This document shows positions 57,001 to 63,905 of a stretch of 64,000 bases of DNA, in pieces. The notes beneath the pieces were generated by a model. That model worked only from the letters and a program-made list of their open reading frames with translations. It made no database searches and was not told the DNA's origin. Source of the DNA: Kitasatospora sp. NBC_01250 (lineage in GTDB: Bacteria > Actinomycetota > Actinomycetes > Streptomycetales > Streptomycetaceae); the NCBI RefSeq assembly GCF_036226465.1, contig NZ_CP108476.1, positions 6,572,001 through 6,636,000 of the forward strand, given 5' to 3'. A program made the translations under genes and the position numbers. How positions within the stretch are numbered: the stretch's first letter is position 1; every line of letters starts with the position of its first letter.

Positions 57001-58110
57001 GGGGCCGCCGATGCAGATCTCCCCGCTCTCGCCCTCCGGCACCGGGCGCAGCTTCTCGTCGAGCAGGTAGACCCGGTAGCTGGGCAGCGGGGTGCCGATG
57101 GTGACCGGGCGGCGCGGCGACAGTTCGCCGCAGGTGGCGCTGACCGTCGACTCGGTGGGCCCGTAGACGTTCAGGAACCGCCGGCCCGGCTTGGACCAGC
57201 GTCTGACCAGGTCGGGCGGGCAGGCCTCGCCGCTGACCAGCAGGCTGCGCAGCGAGGAGACCTCGGCCTCGATGGTGGTCAGCAGGGTCGGCACGCAGCA
57301 GAGCACGGTGATCGCCTGCTCGACCAGGAAGGCGGCCAGTCCCTCGCCCACCCGCCGGTCGTCGGTGGGCCCGGCCACCAGGGTGGCGCCCACCACCCAG
57401 GCGGGCCAGATCTCCTCGACCGAGAAGTCGAAGGCGAGCGAGAGCCCCTGGTAGACCCGGTCCTCCTCGCGGACCTGGTAGATCGGGGCGACGGACTGCA
57501 GGAAGTTGACGATGTTGGCGTGCGAGACGGCCACGCCCTTGGGGCGTCCGGTGGTTCCGGAGGTGTAGATGACGTAGCAGACCGACGACGGGTCGATCGC
57601 GACGTTCGGCCGGTCTGCCGACTGCATGCTCAACTGGTCTGCCAGCCCGTCCAGTTCGAGAACCCGGCAGGGCAGCTCGGGGGTCCGGTGGCGCATCGAG
57701 GAGGTGGTCACCAGGTCGCACAGCCCGGCGTCGCGCGCGATGAAGCCGACCCGGTCGGCGGGGAACGAGGGGTCCAGCGGCACGTAGGACGCACCGGACT
57801 TCAGGACCGCGAGCAGGGTGACGTAGGACTCCGGGGAGCGTTCCAGCAGAATTCCCACGCTCGCGCCGGGCCCGGCTCCCCGCTCGCGCAGCAGCCGGGC
57901 CAGCTGATTGGCCCGACGGTCGAGTTCGGCATAGCTGAGGTGGACGGCGCCGCAACTGACGGCGGTATTGTCCGGCACCCGGTCGCAGGTCCGCTCGAAG
58001 TACCGGGCCAGCCACGGGACCGACGGCAGAATCCAGTGACTGGCGGGCTCCGAAACGTCCGGGCCGCCCCGCGGTTCGCTGTGCTGCGAGGGCGATTCAA
58101 CTCTCGGCAT
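54064..58110 (-). CDS. Pls-type membrane NRPS, predicted poly(diaminobutyrate) or polylysine synthetase
   Basis: This is a 1348-residue protein. The adenylation domain (about 30-530) has YTSGTTGRPKG near 180, NVYGPTESTVSA and a C-terminal Lys near 517 in LAADKVDRSAL. The thiolation domain has LGGHS with Ser576. Two membrane helices (about 645-720) precede a first soluble C domain, two more helices (about 900-975) a second, and two more (about 1130-1195) a third; each C domain has LLGAR(I/T)GR or LFGARIGR and hexapeptide-like strands. This is the epsilon-poly-L-lysine synthetase layout (about 1319 residues in S. albulus), which needs no classical condensation or thioesterase domain. ATG 58110 follows AGGAGGAATC. 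The hand-read specificity code, D-F-E-C-L-S-V-V-S-K, is provisional. The aminotransferase and aspartokinase follow in the same operon. Confidence 0.9.
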   Translation of the reverse strand: MPRVESPSQHSEPRGGPDVSEPASHWILPSVPWLARYFERTCDRVPDNTAVSCGAVHLSYAELDRRANQLARLLRERGAGPGASVGILLERSPESYVTLLAVLKSGASYVPLDPSFPADRVGFIARDAGLCDLVTTSSMRHRTPELPCRVLELDGLADQLSMQSADRPNVAIDPSSVCYVIYTSGTTGRPKGVAVSHANIVNFLQSVAPIYQVREEDRVYQGLSLAFDFSVEEIWPAWVVGATLVAGPTDDRRVGEGLAAFLVEQAITVLCCVPTLLTTIEAEVSSLRSLLVSGEACPPDLVRRWSKPGRRFLNVYGPTESTVSATCGELSPRRPVTIGTPLPSYRVYLLDEKLRPVPEGESGEICIGGPGVAIGYLNRPELTAEKFVTNPVAHDRAQSPRIYRTGDLGRRTATGEIEFLGRIDTQVKIRGYRIELAEIEEVLREDPAVENAVVVPRELDGVVQDLVGYLTLAGGPAADGEELRERLHTTLRGRLPEYMIPSFVEVLAAFPLLAADKVDRSALPAPTSPPLAKRSRPHAPAETATERRLAAAWQEVLGLTQLSVEDDFFLDLGGHSMAAARLMSRLRRLPELSHLAMADLYGHPTVRALAGFVDRAAAEATAPQPERPQGPPPRRHTTLRTALCGSAQLVLLYAWLMAFGLPALVLLYRLLAAWHEPLARVAPGSPLDHLAHLGIGAFIPLEIGWTLLDLLLLPVLGCRLLLAGVRPGWYPLWGVTYLRFWLFTKVMATSPVALLAGSPLLPPFLRLLGARIGRGCHISTPFGLPRFVELGDHVSVGYGARVQSYTVEDGWLRLAPVRLGDGSCLGTNSVVLPGAVLGAGASVGEQSLVWADHAVPAGEHWAGAPASAQEAAPPVLQAMAEQPDERPWPLPVLAGFAGGALLLILLPLLIAAAGSALIGWVAWQDGFGSALLSTLAAGPVFVLTTCTLVVLIKRAVLPRVRAGIHTERSGFGVRKWIGDGLLATSLTLTHSLYSTLYLVPFLRLLGARTGRRSEVATISFVDPDMLIIGEESFVADVSVVAPAVFHRGRIALAPAEVGRRSFVGNGALLPGSCRMGDNSLLGVHSVAPARPVGPETTWLGSPAIFLPRREESRRFPSKYTYDPSPGLIAARLAIEYLRVTLPSTIAALVALGALYAGIALARTGSPLLLLLLGPALLLGAGLAATLLVVLLKWLVIGRYRPRVEPLWGIWVRRTELITGLFENLVVPALLNLLTGSPLAPWVLRLFGARIGRRVWLNTTYLTEFDLVEVGDDAAVGEVTSLQTHLFEDRVMKMSDVRVGRAASVGPRCVVLYDAEVGAGTCLDALSLVMKGEQLPPGTRWRGIPARRC

Positions 58111-58812
58111 GATTCCTCCTGTCCGCAGGAGAGTAGCGGTGGTTGCAACAGCCGTTGATTTAACGCTCGACACCTTCATCGGGCATTCGGGCGATGATCG
58201 GAATAACTGTGACAGTGGGCGGCGCAAAGCTGCGAAAGCGCTTTCGGCGCGCCCTGGTAAAACCGTGGCAAACCTCTGGAGCTGCCCCGGTTGACGTGCG
58301 TGACCTGCGCACAGCCCGGCGATCGACGTGGCGGCATCGTCGATCTGCTCAATCCCCCGTGCCCGCGCGGTACTTGGCACAGTCGGCGGATTCCCCGCCG
58401 GTGTGCGACCGGCAACATGGCACTGCGTCCGCGGGGCGGACGTCCCCCAATCACCTTTCGGTGATTTAACGCAACGGACACTATGCCGGTCCGCGCAAGT
58501 GAGGCAAGGGGCGCTCGGAGCGTTCAGGAATTTCTCATTTTTCGTTCACCCGTCTCATGTGGTGACCTCGGACGGGTGATCGGGAGGCCCACTGAAAGGG
58601 CTGGCGGATAAGGGTGACCGGCATGTCTGTTCGATCGCACGGGGATTTTTTCCGAACAGCTGGGGGAGGGGAGGGGGAATCTTTGATTCCGAGCGTGACC
58701 GCATTCCCGCGGAGGGGTGGCGGCAAAGGGTCGGGGCGGTTTCGCGGCCGGGGCGCGGGGGTTGCGGGCAAGGGGACGGCAAGGGGGTGCCCCGCGGCCG
58801 GCCGTGGGTCGG
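58111..58812. promoter_or_regulatory. 700-base region upstream of the polymer operon
   Basis: No credible gene is found here, and the base composition is less G+C-rich than the flanks. It holds TGATTTAACGC twice (58156-58166 and 58462-58472), a hairpin AATCACC/GGTGATT (58449-58455, 58460-58466), inverted arms CTGTTCG/CGAACAG (58627-58633, 58653-58659) with a T-tract in the loop, and a small hairpin GGAATC/GATTCC (58676-58690). The operon promoter should lie near 58120-58200; a minus-strand TACTCT near 58130 is a possible -10 box. The rest may be old insertion-element sequence. Confidence 0.5.
58449..58466. promoter_or_regulatory. Hairpin or operator AATCACC-N4-GGTGATT
   Basis: There are perfect 7-base inverted arms with a 4-base centre. 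The right arm runs into one copy of the direct repeat TGATTTAACGC. It could be an operator upstream of the polymer operon or part of a decayed insertion-sequence end. Confidence 0.4.
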
Positions 58813-59172
58813 TCAGCGGTCCTGCCGGGCCAGCGCGGCGCGCACGATCATCGTGAGCCAGTGGCCCTCGGAGCGGGGGCCGCACTGCTCGGCGGCGGCC
58901 TGGTGCAGTCGCTGCCACAGTCCGGCCCGGTCCCAGGTGCGGAACCGGCGGTGCGCGGTGGCGGGCGAGACGCCGAACTCGGGCGGCAGGTGGCGCCAGG
59001 AACAGCCGCTGGTCAGGACGTAGACGACGGCCGTGAAGACGGTCCGGTCGTCCAGCGGGGCGCTGCCGCCGCCCTGGGGGCGCGGCAGGAAGGCGGGCAG
59101 CAGCGGTTCGACCAGTTTCCACAGCCGATCAGGAACCAGTCGATGTGACAGGACATCAACCATGGCACCCAT
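58813..59172 (-). pseudogene. Truncated IS5-family transposase (DUF4096 half)
   Basis: About 120 residues from ATG 59172 (or 59163) match the N-terminal helix-turn-helix half of IS5-family transposases: LVPDRLWKLVEPLLPAF, PQGGGSAPLDDRTVFTAVVYVLTSGCSWRHLPP (key part YVLTSGCSWRHLPPEFGV) and TAHRRFRTWDRAGLW. The frame stops at 58813. The position where the first catalytic Asp is expected (usually IVDA) reads IVRA, and no second half follows. I read it as a dead remnant. It could also be orfA of a two-frame element whose orfB is lost. Confidence 0.8.
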
Positions 59173-59362
59173 CATGCGACACGCGGCCGGCCGCCGGGCC
59201 GGTCCGCCCGACAGCCCCAGGTCACCGGTCCACACCACATGAGACGATCCCGCGGTCGGTCCATCTGCCGCTTGCGTGACGGGAGTTGGTGAATCAGCGG
59301 ACTGTGGTCCAAAGTGGGACCGGCGGCCAAGTGCGGGACGGGCCAAGGCTCTGGGACATGTC
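59173..59362. other. Gap between transposase remnant and MITE
   Basis: There is no gene in these 190 bases. A perfect 10-base palindrome GGACATGTCC lies at 59354-59363 and touches the CTAG at the MITE edge. The stretch may include the lost end of the insertion sequence. Confidence 0.4.
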
Positions 59363-59531
59363 CTAGTGCCGCGTCAGGCAACTTTTGCCCGTCAAGGAGC
59401 GGCGTCCGGGGCGTGCTGTCGGCGTGCCGGCCGGAAGTCCTCGTACTGGACGTACTTGGGCTTTCGGCCGGTGCGGCGAGAGTGCGTGCCGGGCGTCGCG
59501 ACGGGGCGAAGGTTGCCTGACGCGGCACTAG
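59363..59531. mobile_element. 169-base MITE with perfect inverted ends
   Basis: CTAGTGCCGCGTCAGGCAAC at 59363-59382 is exactly inverted at 59512-59531. CTAG at both ends fits a 4-base target duplication of the IS5 type, leaving 16-base terminal repeats. The interior also has partly complementary halves (GCCGGCCGGAAG near 59420 against CTTTCGGCCGG near 59461), so the whole unit folds into one long imperfect hairpin. There is no open frame. It was probably mobilised by an IS5-family transposase. Confidence 0.88.
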
Positions 59532-61402
59532 CCCCGTTGCAGGACCCTGGTCGCGCCGGTGACGGCCGTGCTCGCCAGCAGCCAGCCGGTCAGCACCAGG
59601 GCCGCGCTCAGCCACTGGTCGAACCCGGCCGGGGCCCAGCCGTCCTGGCCCAGGTTGACGATCGGCAGCACCAGGCTGGCCGAGTAGAGCGCCGGGTTCC
59701 AGTGCGGGTGCTCGTCGAGTTTGACCGGTGCGGGCTGGTGGCCGGCGAACCAGAAGGTGCCCAGCGCCCAGGCGGCCACCAGCCACAGCGCGGCCCGGCC
59801 CGGGCGGTAGCCGTAGCCGACGGTGATGTCCTGGAACCAGCACCAGGCCCGGCCCGGCAGCGGCAGGCCCTGGCGACGGCGGCGCTGCTTGGCGTACTGC
59901 ACCTCGCGGGCGTCCTCGTCCAGGCCGTCGCGCCGCAGCGCGGCGGCCAGCTGCTCGTAGGGCTCGGGGTGGTAGGTGTCCAGCGCGTGGTCCAGCCAGG
60001 CGATGCGCTGCTCGACGGTGAAGGAGGAGTCCTCCGGCGGGCGCAGCGACTCGTAGGCGAAGCCGGTCAGCCGGACCCTGCCGTTGCGCGGCCAGGCCTG
60101 CGGGGTGTCGACCAGGTTGCCGACCCGGGCGCGGGAGAGGGCGACGGTGCCGGTGGGCGGGGCCGGGCAGGTGAAGCGCAGTTCGGGGGTCTGGATCCGG
60201 CGCAGCGACAGCTCCTGGCCGTGGCCGAGGTGGAACTCGGCGTTGGAGATCAGGCAGGCGCTCTCGAACCGGGCGTCGTCCAGCCGCACCCCGCCGAAGG
60301 CGCGGAACGGCATGCTCCGGCTGCCCGCCGGCTCCACCTGGCCGAAGCCCTGGCCGTACATGCTGCCCGGGTCGCTGCCCAGCGCGAGGGGCGCCTGGGC
60401 CGCACCGGCGGGCCCGTTCCCGGGCTCACCGGCCGCGGAGCGCGGTGCCGGCAGGCCCGGCGGGCCCGGTACGCCACTGGCCTGCGGCGTCTGTGGCGTC
60501 TGTGGCGCCGCCGGTGCGTCCGGTGCGTCCGGTACGTCCAGTGCGGCCCTGGCGGCGCCCGGGTCGCTGCTCTGCGGGTCGCGGTAGTACGGCCCCGGGT
60601 CCCGGCTGCGCAGGCTGTAGCCCACCGGTGCCGGCGCCTGCCAGGACAGGTCCGTCCGCGACCTGCCCGCCTGGGCGGGCAGCCAGCCGGACAGGTAGCA
60701 GGTGCTGCCCACGCTGATCCGGGCCGCGTTGAGGCAGTTGCCCTGCCCGGGCCGGGCGTACAGCTGCGCGCCGCGCAGCGAGAGCCGACCGCCGATCCGG
60801 GCGGTGCGCAGGCTCAGGTCGCCGTAGGTGACCAGCCGGTCGGCCTCGAAGTCCTGGTGGACGGCCAGGCCGTCGGCGGAGAACGCGTGCCCGTACTGGT
60901 CGCCGCCGACCACCAGGTGGTTGACGATCAGGTCGGTGCCGATCTGGGCGTCGGTCAGCCGCACGCCGGAGGCCACCGCGCAGCGCGCCAGCACCAGGTC
61001 CCCGCTGGTGACCAGCCGGGAGGCGTCGAGCCGGGGCAGCCAGCAGCCGTCGAAGCGGATCGTGCCGCCCTGCGCCTCGGAGAGCAGCACGCCGGTGTCG
61101 AAGCGGCAGCCGCGCAGCTCGACGAAGTCCTCGAGCCGCCCGCCCGCCAGGTCCAGGCGCCCGGTGATCAGCGCGCCGGTGAGCTTGAGGCCGCGCACCG
61201 TGCCGGGGACGGCGGTGGGGCCGCTGAGCAGCAGCAGCGCGAGCACGGTGGCTCGTACTGTTCGCTCCGGGCCCCAGTCGACAGGCGAACCCGGGTCGTC
61301 GGCGGCCTGGTCGTGTACGGACAGGTCGCACACCGCACCGCGCCGGAAGTCCTCCCACAGCCGCTGCTCCACCGGATTCCAGTCCGCCGGCACCTCGCTC
61401 AT
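59528..61402 (-). CDS. Pentapeptide-like membrane protein (often named membrane-associated oxidoreductase)
   Basis: This is a 624-residue protein. Residues about 60-275 and 385-460 are pentapeptide-like beta-helix repeats (VRLTDAQIGTDLIV, FVELRGCRFDTG, LSLRTARIGGRLSLRGAQL; short parts shown). A Pro/Ala/Gln low-complexity insert lies at about 285-330. A soluble helical part is next, then two or three membrane helices in the last ~100 residues. Streptomyces homologues often carry the name oxidoreductase, but no redox motif is visible here. ATG 61402 follows a G-rich RBS. The TAG stop (59530-59528) is in the CTAG at the edge of the MITE. It is divergent from hisD. Confidence 0.75.
   Translation of the reverse strand: MSEVPADWNPVEQRLWEDFRRGAVCDLSVHDQAADDPGSPVDWGPERTVRATVLALLLLSGPTAVPGTVRGLKLTGALITGRLDLAGGRLEDFVELRGCRFDTGVLLSEAQGGTIRFDGCWLPRLDASRLVTSGDLVLARCAVASGVRLTDAQIGTDLIVNHLVVGGDQYGHAFSADGLAVHQDFEADRLVTYGDLSLRTARIGGRLSLRGAQLYARPGQGNCLNAARISVGSTCYLSGWLPAQAGRSRTDLSWQAPAPVGYSLRSRDPGPYYRDPQSSDPGAARAALDVPDAPDAPAAPQTPQTPQASGVPGPPGLPAPRSAAGEPGNGPAGAAQAPLALGSDPGSMYGQGFGQVEPAGSRSMPFRAFGGVRLDDARFESACLISNAEFHLGHGQELSLRRIQTPELRFTCPAPPTGTVALSRARVGNLVDTPQAWPRNGRVRLTGFAYESLRPPEDSSFTVEQRIAWLDHALDTYHPEPYEQLAAALRRDGLDEDAREVQYAKQRRRRQGLPLPGRAWCWFQDITVGYGYRPGRAALWLVAAWALGTFWFAGHQPAPVKLDEHPHWNPALYSASLVLPIVNLGQDGWAPAGFDQWLSAALVLTGWLLASTAVTGATRVLQRG
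60481..60541. repeat. 9-base tandem repeats in the pentapeptide-like gene
   Basis: Nine-base units GCGTCTGTG (around 60486-60504) and GGTGCGTCC/GGTACGTCC (around 60513-60539) repeat in tandem and encode QTPQTPQ and PDAPDAP in the linker insert. They keep frame and could change length by slippage. Confidence 0.6.
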
Positions 61403-61484
61403 GCCCAGCTCCCCCCTCGGCCTGTCCGATCTCAGTGTTCGTATCACGGACTGAAATGCGGGACCACCTATTCCGGCCACTCCT

Positions 61485-61490
61485 TACACT
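61485..61490 (+). promoter_or_regulatory. -10-like box of the his operon
   Basis: TACACT at 61485-61490 lies 7 bases before the hisD GTG (61498), suggesting leaderless transcription of the his genes. No clear -35 box is seen. Confidence 0.45.
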
Positions 61491-61497
61491 TGGGCCT

Positions 61498-62805
61498 GTG
61501 ATCTCTCGAATCGACCTGCGCGGCGCCACCGGCGACCCGCGCGACCTGCTGCCCCGTGCCGAGTTCGACGTGGAGGCCGCCCTTGCGAAGGTGCGGCCGA
61601 TCTGCGAGGACGTACGCCATCGCGGGGTCGAGGCGCTGGTCGAGCTCACCGAGCGCTTCGACGGGGTCCGACTGACGCGCACCCGGGTGCCCGAGGCGGA
61701 GATCACCGCCGCGCTGGAGACGCTGGACCCGAAGGTGCGCGCGGCCCTGGAGGAGTCGATCCGCCGGGCCCGCCTGGTCCACCACGAGCAGCGCCGCACC
61801 GACCACACCACCCAGGTGGTGCCCGGCGGCACGGTCAGCGAGCGCTGGGTGCCGGTGGACCGGGTCGGCCTCTACGTGCCGGGCGGCCTGGCCGTCTACC
61901 CGTCCTCCGTTGTGATGAATGTGGTTCCCGCCCAGGAGGCCGGCGTCCCGGGCATCGCGGTCACCTCCCCGCCGCAGAAGGACTTCGGCGGCAAGGTGCA
62001 CCCCGCGATCCTGGCGGCCTGCGCGCTGCTGGGCGTCACCGAGGTGTACGCGGTCGGCGGCGCCCAGGCGATCGCGATGTTCGCCTACGGCACCGCCGAG
62101 TGCCCGCCGGTGAACCTCGTCACGGGGCCGGGCAACATCTACGTGGCCGCCGCCAAGCGCCTGCTCAAGGGCCGGATCGGGATCGACGCCGAGGCCGGCC
62201 CGACCGAGATCGCCGTCCTGGCCGACGACAGCGCGGTGCCCGCCGAGGTGGCCGCCGACCTGATCAGCCAGGCCGAGCACGACCCGATGGCCGCCTCCGT
62301 GCTGGTCACCGACTCGACCGTGCTCGCCGACGCGGTGGAGGCCGAGCTCGAGGAGCAGGTGGCCAGGACCAAGCACCGCGAGCGGGTCACCGAGGCGCTG
62401 AGCGGCCGGCAGTCCGGCATCGTGCTGGTGGACGGCCTGGAGCAGGGCCTGGCCGTGGTCAACGCCTACGCCGCCGAGCACCTGGAGATCCAGACCCGGG
62501 ACGCCGCCGCGGTGGCCGCCCGGGTGCGCAACGCCGGCGCGATCTTCGTCGGCCGCTTCGCACCGGTCTCGCTGGGCGACTACGCGGCCGGCTCCAATCA
62601 CGTGCTGCCCACCGGCGGCTGCGCCTGCCACTCCTCGGGCCTGTCCGTACAGTCGTTCCTGCGCGGCATCCACGTGATCGACTACAGCCGCGAGGCGCTG
62701 GCGGAGATCGCCGAGCACGTGGTCAACCTCGCCAACGCCGAGGACCTGCCCGGGCACGGCGACGCCATTCGCGCTCGGTTCGACTGGACGGTGCCGAACT
62801 CTTGA
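61498..62805 (+). CDS. hisD: Histidinol dehydrogenase
   Basis: This 435-residue enzyme oxidises L-histidinol to L-histidine with two NAD+. Motifs seen are YVPGGLAVYPSSVVMNVVPA (in part VPGGLAVYPSSV), GGAQAIAMFAYGT, TGPGNIYV, GIDAEAGPTEI and SQAEHDPMA with zinc-binding residues. The GTG at 61498 gives MISRIDLRG; the open frame upstream to 61435 lies across the presumed promoter. The stop overlaps hisC as TTGA. Confidence 0.96.
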   Translation: MISRIDLRGATGDPRDLLPRAEFDVEAALAKVRPICEDVRHRGVEALVELTERFDGVRLTRTRVPEAEITAALETLDPKVRAALEESIRRARLVHHEQRRTDHTTQVVPGGTVSERWVPVDRVGLYVPGGLAVYPSSVVMNVVPAQEAGVPGIAVTSPPQKDFGGKVHPAILAACALLGVTEVYAVGGAQAIAMFAYGTAECPPVNLVTGPGNIYVAAAKRLLKGRIGIDAEAGPTEIAVLADDSAVPAEVAADLISQAEHDPMAASVLVTDSTVLADAVEAELEEQVARTKHRERVTEALSGRQSGIVLVDGLEQGLAVVNAYAAEHLEIQTRDAAAVAARVRNAGAIFVGRFAPVSLGDYAAGSNHVLPTGGCACHSSGLSVQSFLRGIHVIDYSREALAEIAEHVVNLANAEDLPGHGDAIRARFDWTVPNS

Positions 62806-63899
62806 ACATCGACGACCTGCCGGTCCGTGACGAGCTGCGCGGACAGTCGCCCTACGGCGCCCCGCAGCTGGACGTCCCGGTCCAGCTGAACACCAACGAG
62901 AACCCCTACCCGCTGCCCGAGCCGCTGGTGGCCCGGATCGCCGAGCGGGTGGCCGAGGCGGCCCGCACCCTCAACCGCTACCCGGACCGCGACGCCGTCG
63001 AGCTGCGCACCGAGCTGGCCCGCTACCTGACCCGCACCACCGGGTTCGAGCGCGGCCTGGAGCAGGTCTGGGCGGCCAACGGCTCCAACGAGATCATCCA
63101 GCAGCTGCTGCAGACCTTCGGCGGCCCGGGCCGCAGCGCGCTCGGCTTCGAGCCGTCCTACCAGATGCACGAGCTGATCTCGCGCGGCACCGGCACCCGC
63201 TGGATCGCCGGCCCGCGCCGGGCCGACTTCACCATCGACGTCGAGAACGCGGTCACGGCGCTGGCCGAGCACCGCCCCGACGTGCTCTTCATCTGCTCGC
63301 CGAACAACCCGACCGGCACCGCCGTCGGGCGCGAGACGGTGCTCGCGCTGTACGAGGCCGCGCAGGCGGTCAAGCCGACCCTGGTGATCGTGGACGAGGC
63401 GTACGTCGAGTTCTCGCACCGCGCCTCGCTGCTGCCGCTGCTCGACGGCCGGCCGCTGCTGGTGATCACCCGGACCATGTCCAAGGCCTTCGGCGCGGCG
63501 GGCCTGCGGCTGGGGTACCTGGCCGCGGACCGGGCGGTGGTGGACGCCGTCCAGCTGGTCCGGCTGCCCTACCACCTGTCCGCCGTCACCCAGGCGACCG
63601 CGCTGGCCTGCCTGGAGCACACCGACACGCTGCTCGGCTACGTCGAGAAGCTCAAGGCCGAGCGCGACCGGGTGGTCGAGGCGCTGCGCGCGATGGGCCT
63701 GGAAGTGACCGACTCGGACTCGAACTTCATCCAGTTCGGGACCTTCGAGGACCCGCAGGCCGTCTGGCGTGCGGTGCTCGACCAGGGCGTGCTGGTGCGC
63801 AACAACGGCGTACCGGGGCGGCTTCGCGTCACCGCCGGCACTCCCGCCGAGAACGACGCCTTCCTGGCCGCCGTGGCCACCGCGATCAAGGAGCTGTAA
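62802..63899 (+). CDS. hisC: Histidinol-phosphate aminotransferase
   Basis: This 365-residue class I/II PLP enzyme converts imidazole-acetol phosphate to histidinol phosphate. It has NTNENPYPLP at residues 24-33, CSPNNPTGTA, VDEAYVEF and the PLP Lys in TRTMSKAFGAAGLR. The start is a TTG at 62802 whose last bases form the TGA of hisD, so translation is coupled. Six bases separate it from hisB. Confidence 0.95.
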   Translation: MNIDDLPVRDELRGQSPYGAPQLDVPVQLNTNENPYPLPEPLVARIAERVAEAARTLNRYPDRDAVELRTELARYLTRTTGFERGLEQVWAANGSNEIIQQLLQTFGGPGRSALGFEPSYQMHELISRGTGTRWIAGPRRADFTIDVENAVTALAEHRPDVLFICSPNNPTGTAVGRETVLALYEAAQAVKPTLVIVDEAYVEFSHRASLLPLLDGRPLLVITRTMSKAFGAAGLRLGYLAADRAVVDAVQLVRLPYHLSAVTQATALACLEHTDTLLGYVEKLKAERDRVVEALRAMGLEVTDSDSNFIQFGTFEDPQAVWRAVLDQGVLVRNNGVPGRLRVTAGTPAENDAFLAAVATAIKEL

Positions 63900-63905
63900 C
63901 CGGAC

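Noticed and set aside
58194..58579. Small open frames upstream of the polymer synthetase
   Set aside because: They have no ribosome-binding site, no family resemblance and atypical third-position composition. They are treated as non-coding.
58813..59346. Functional transposase
   Set aside because: Only the N-terminal helix-turn-helix half is present, the first catalytic Asp position is changed and no DDE half follows in any frame.
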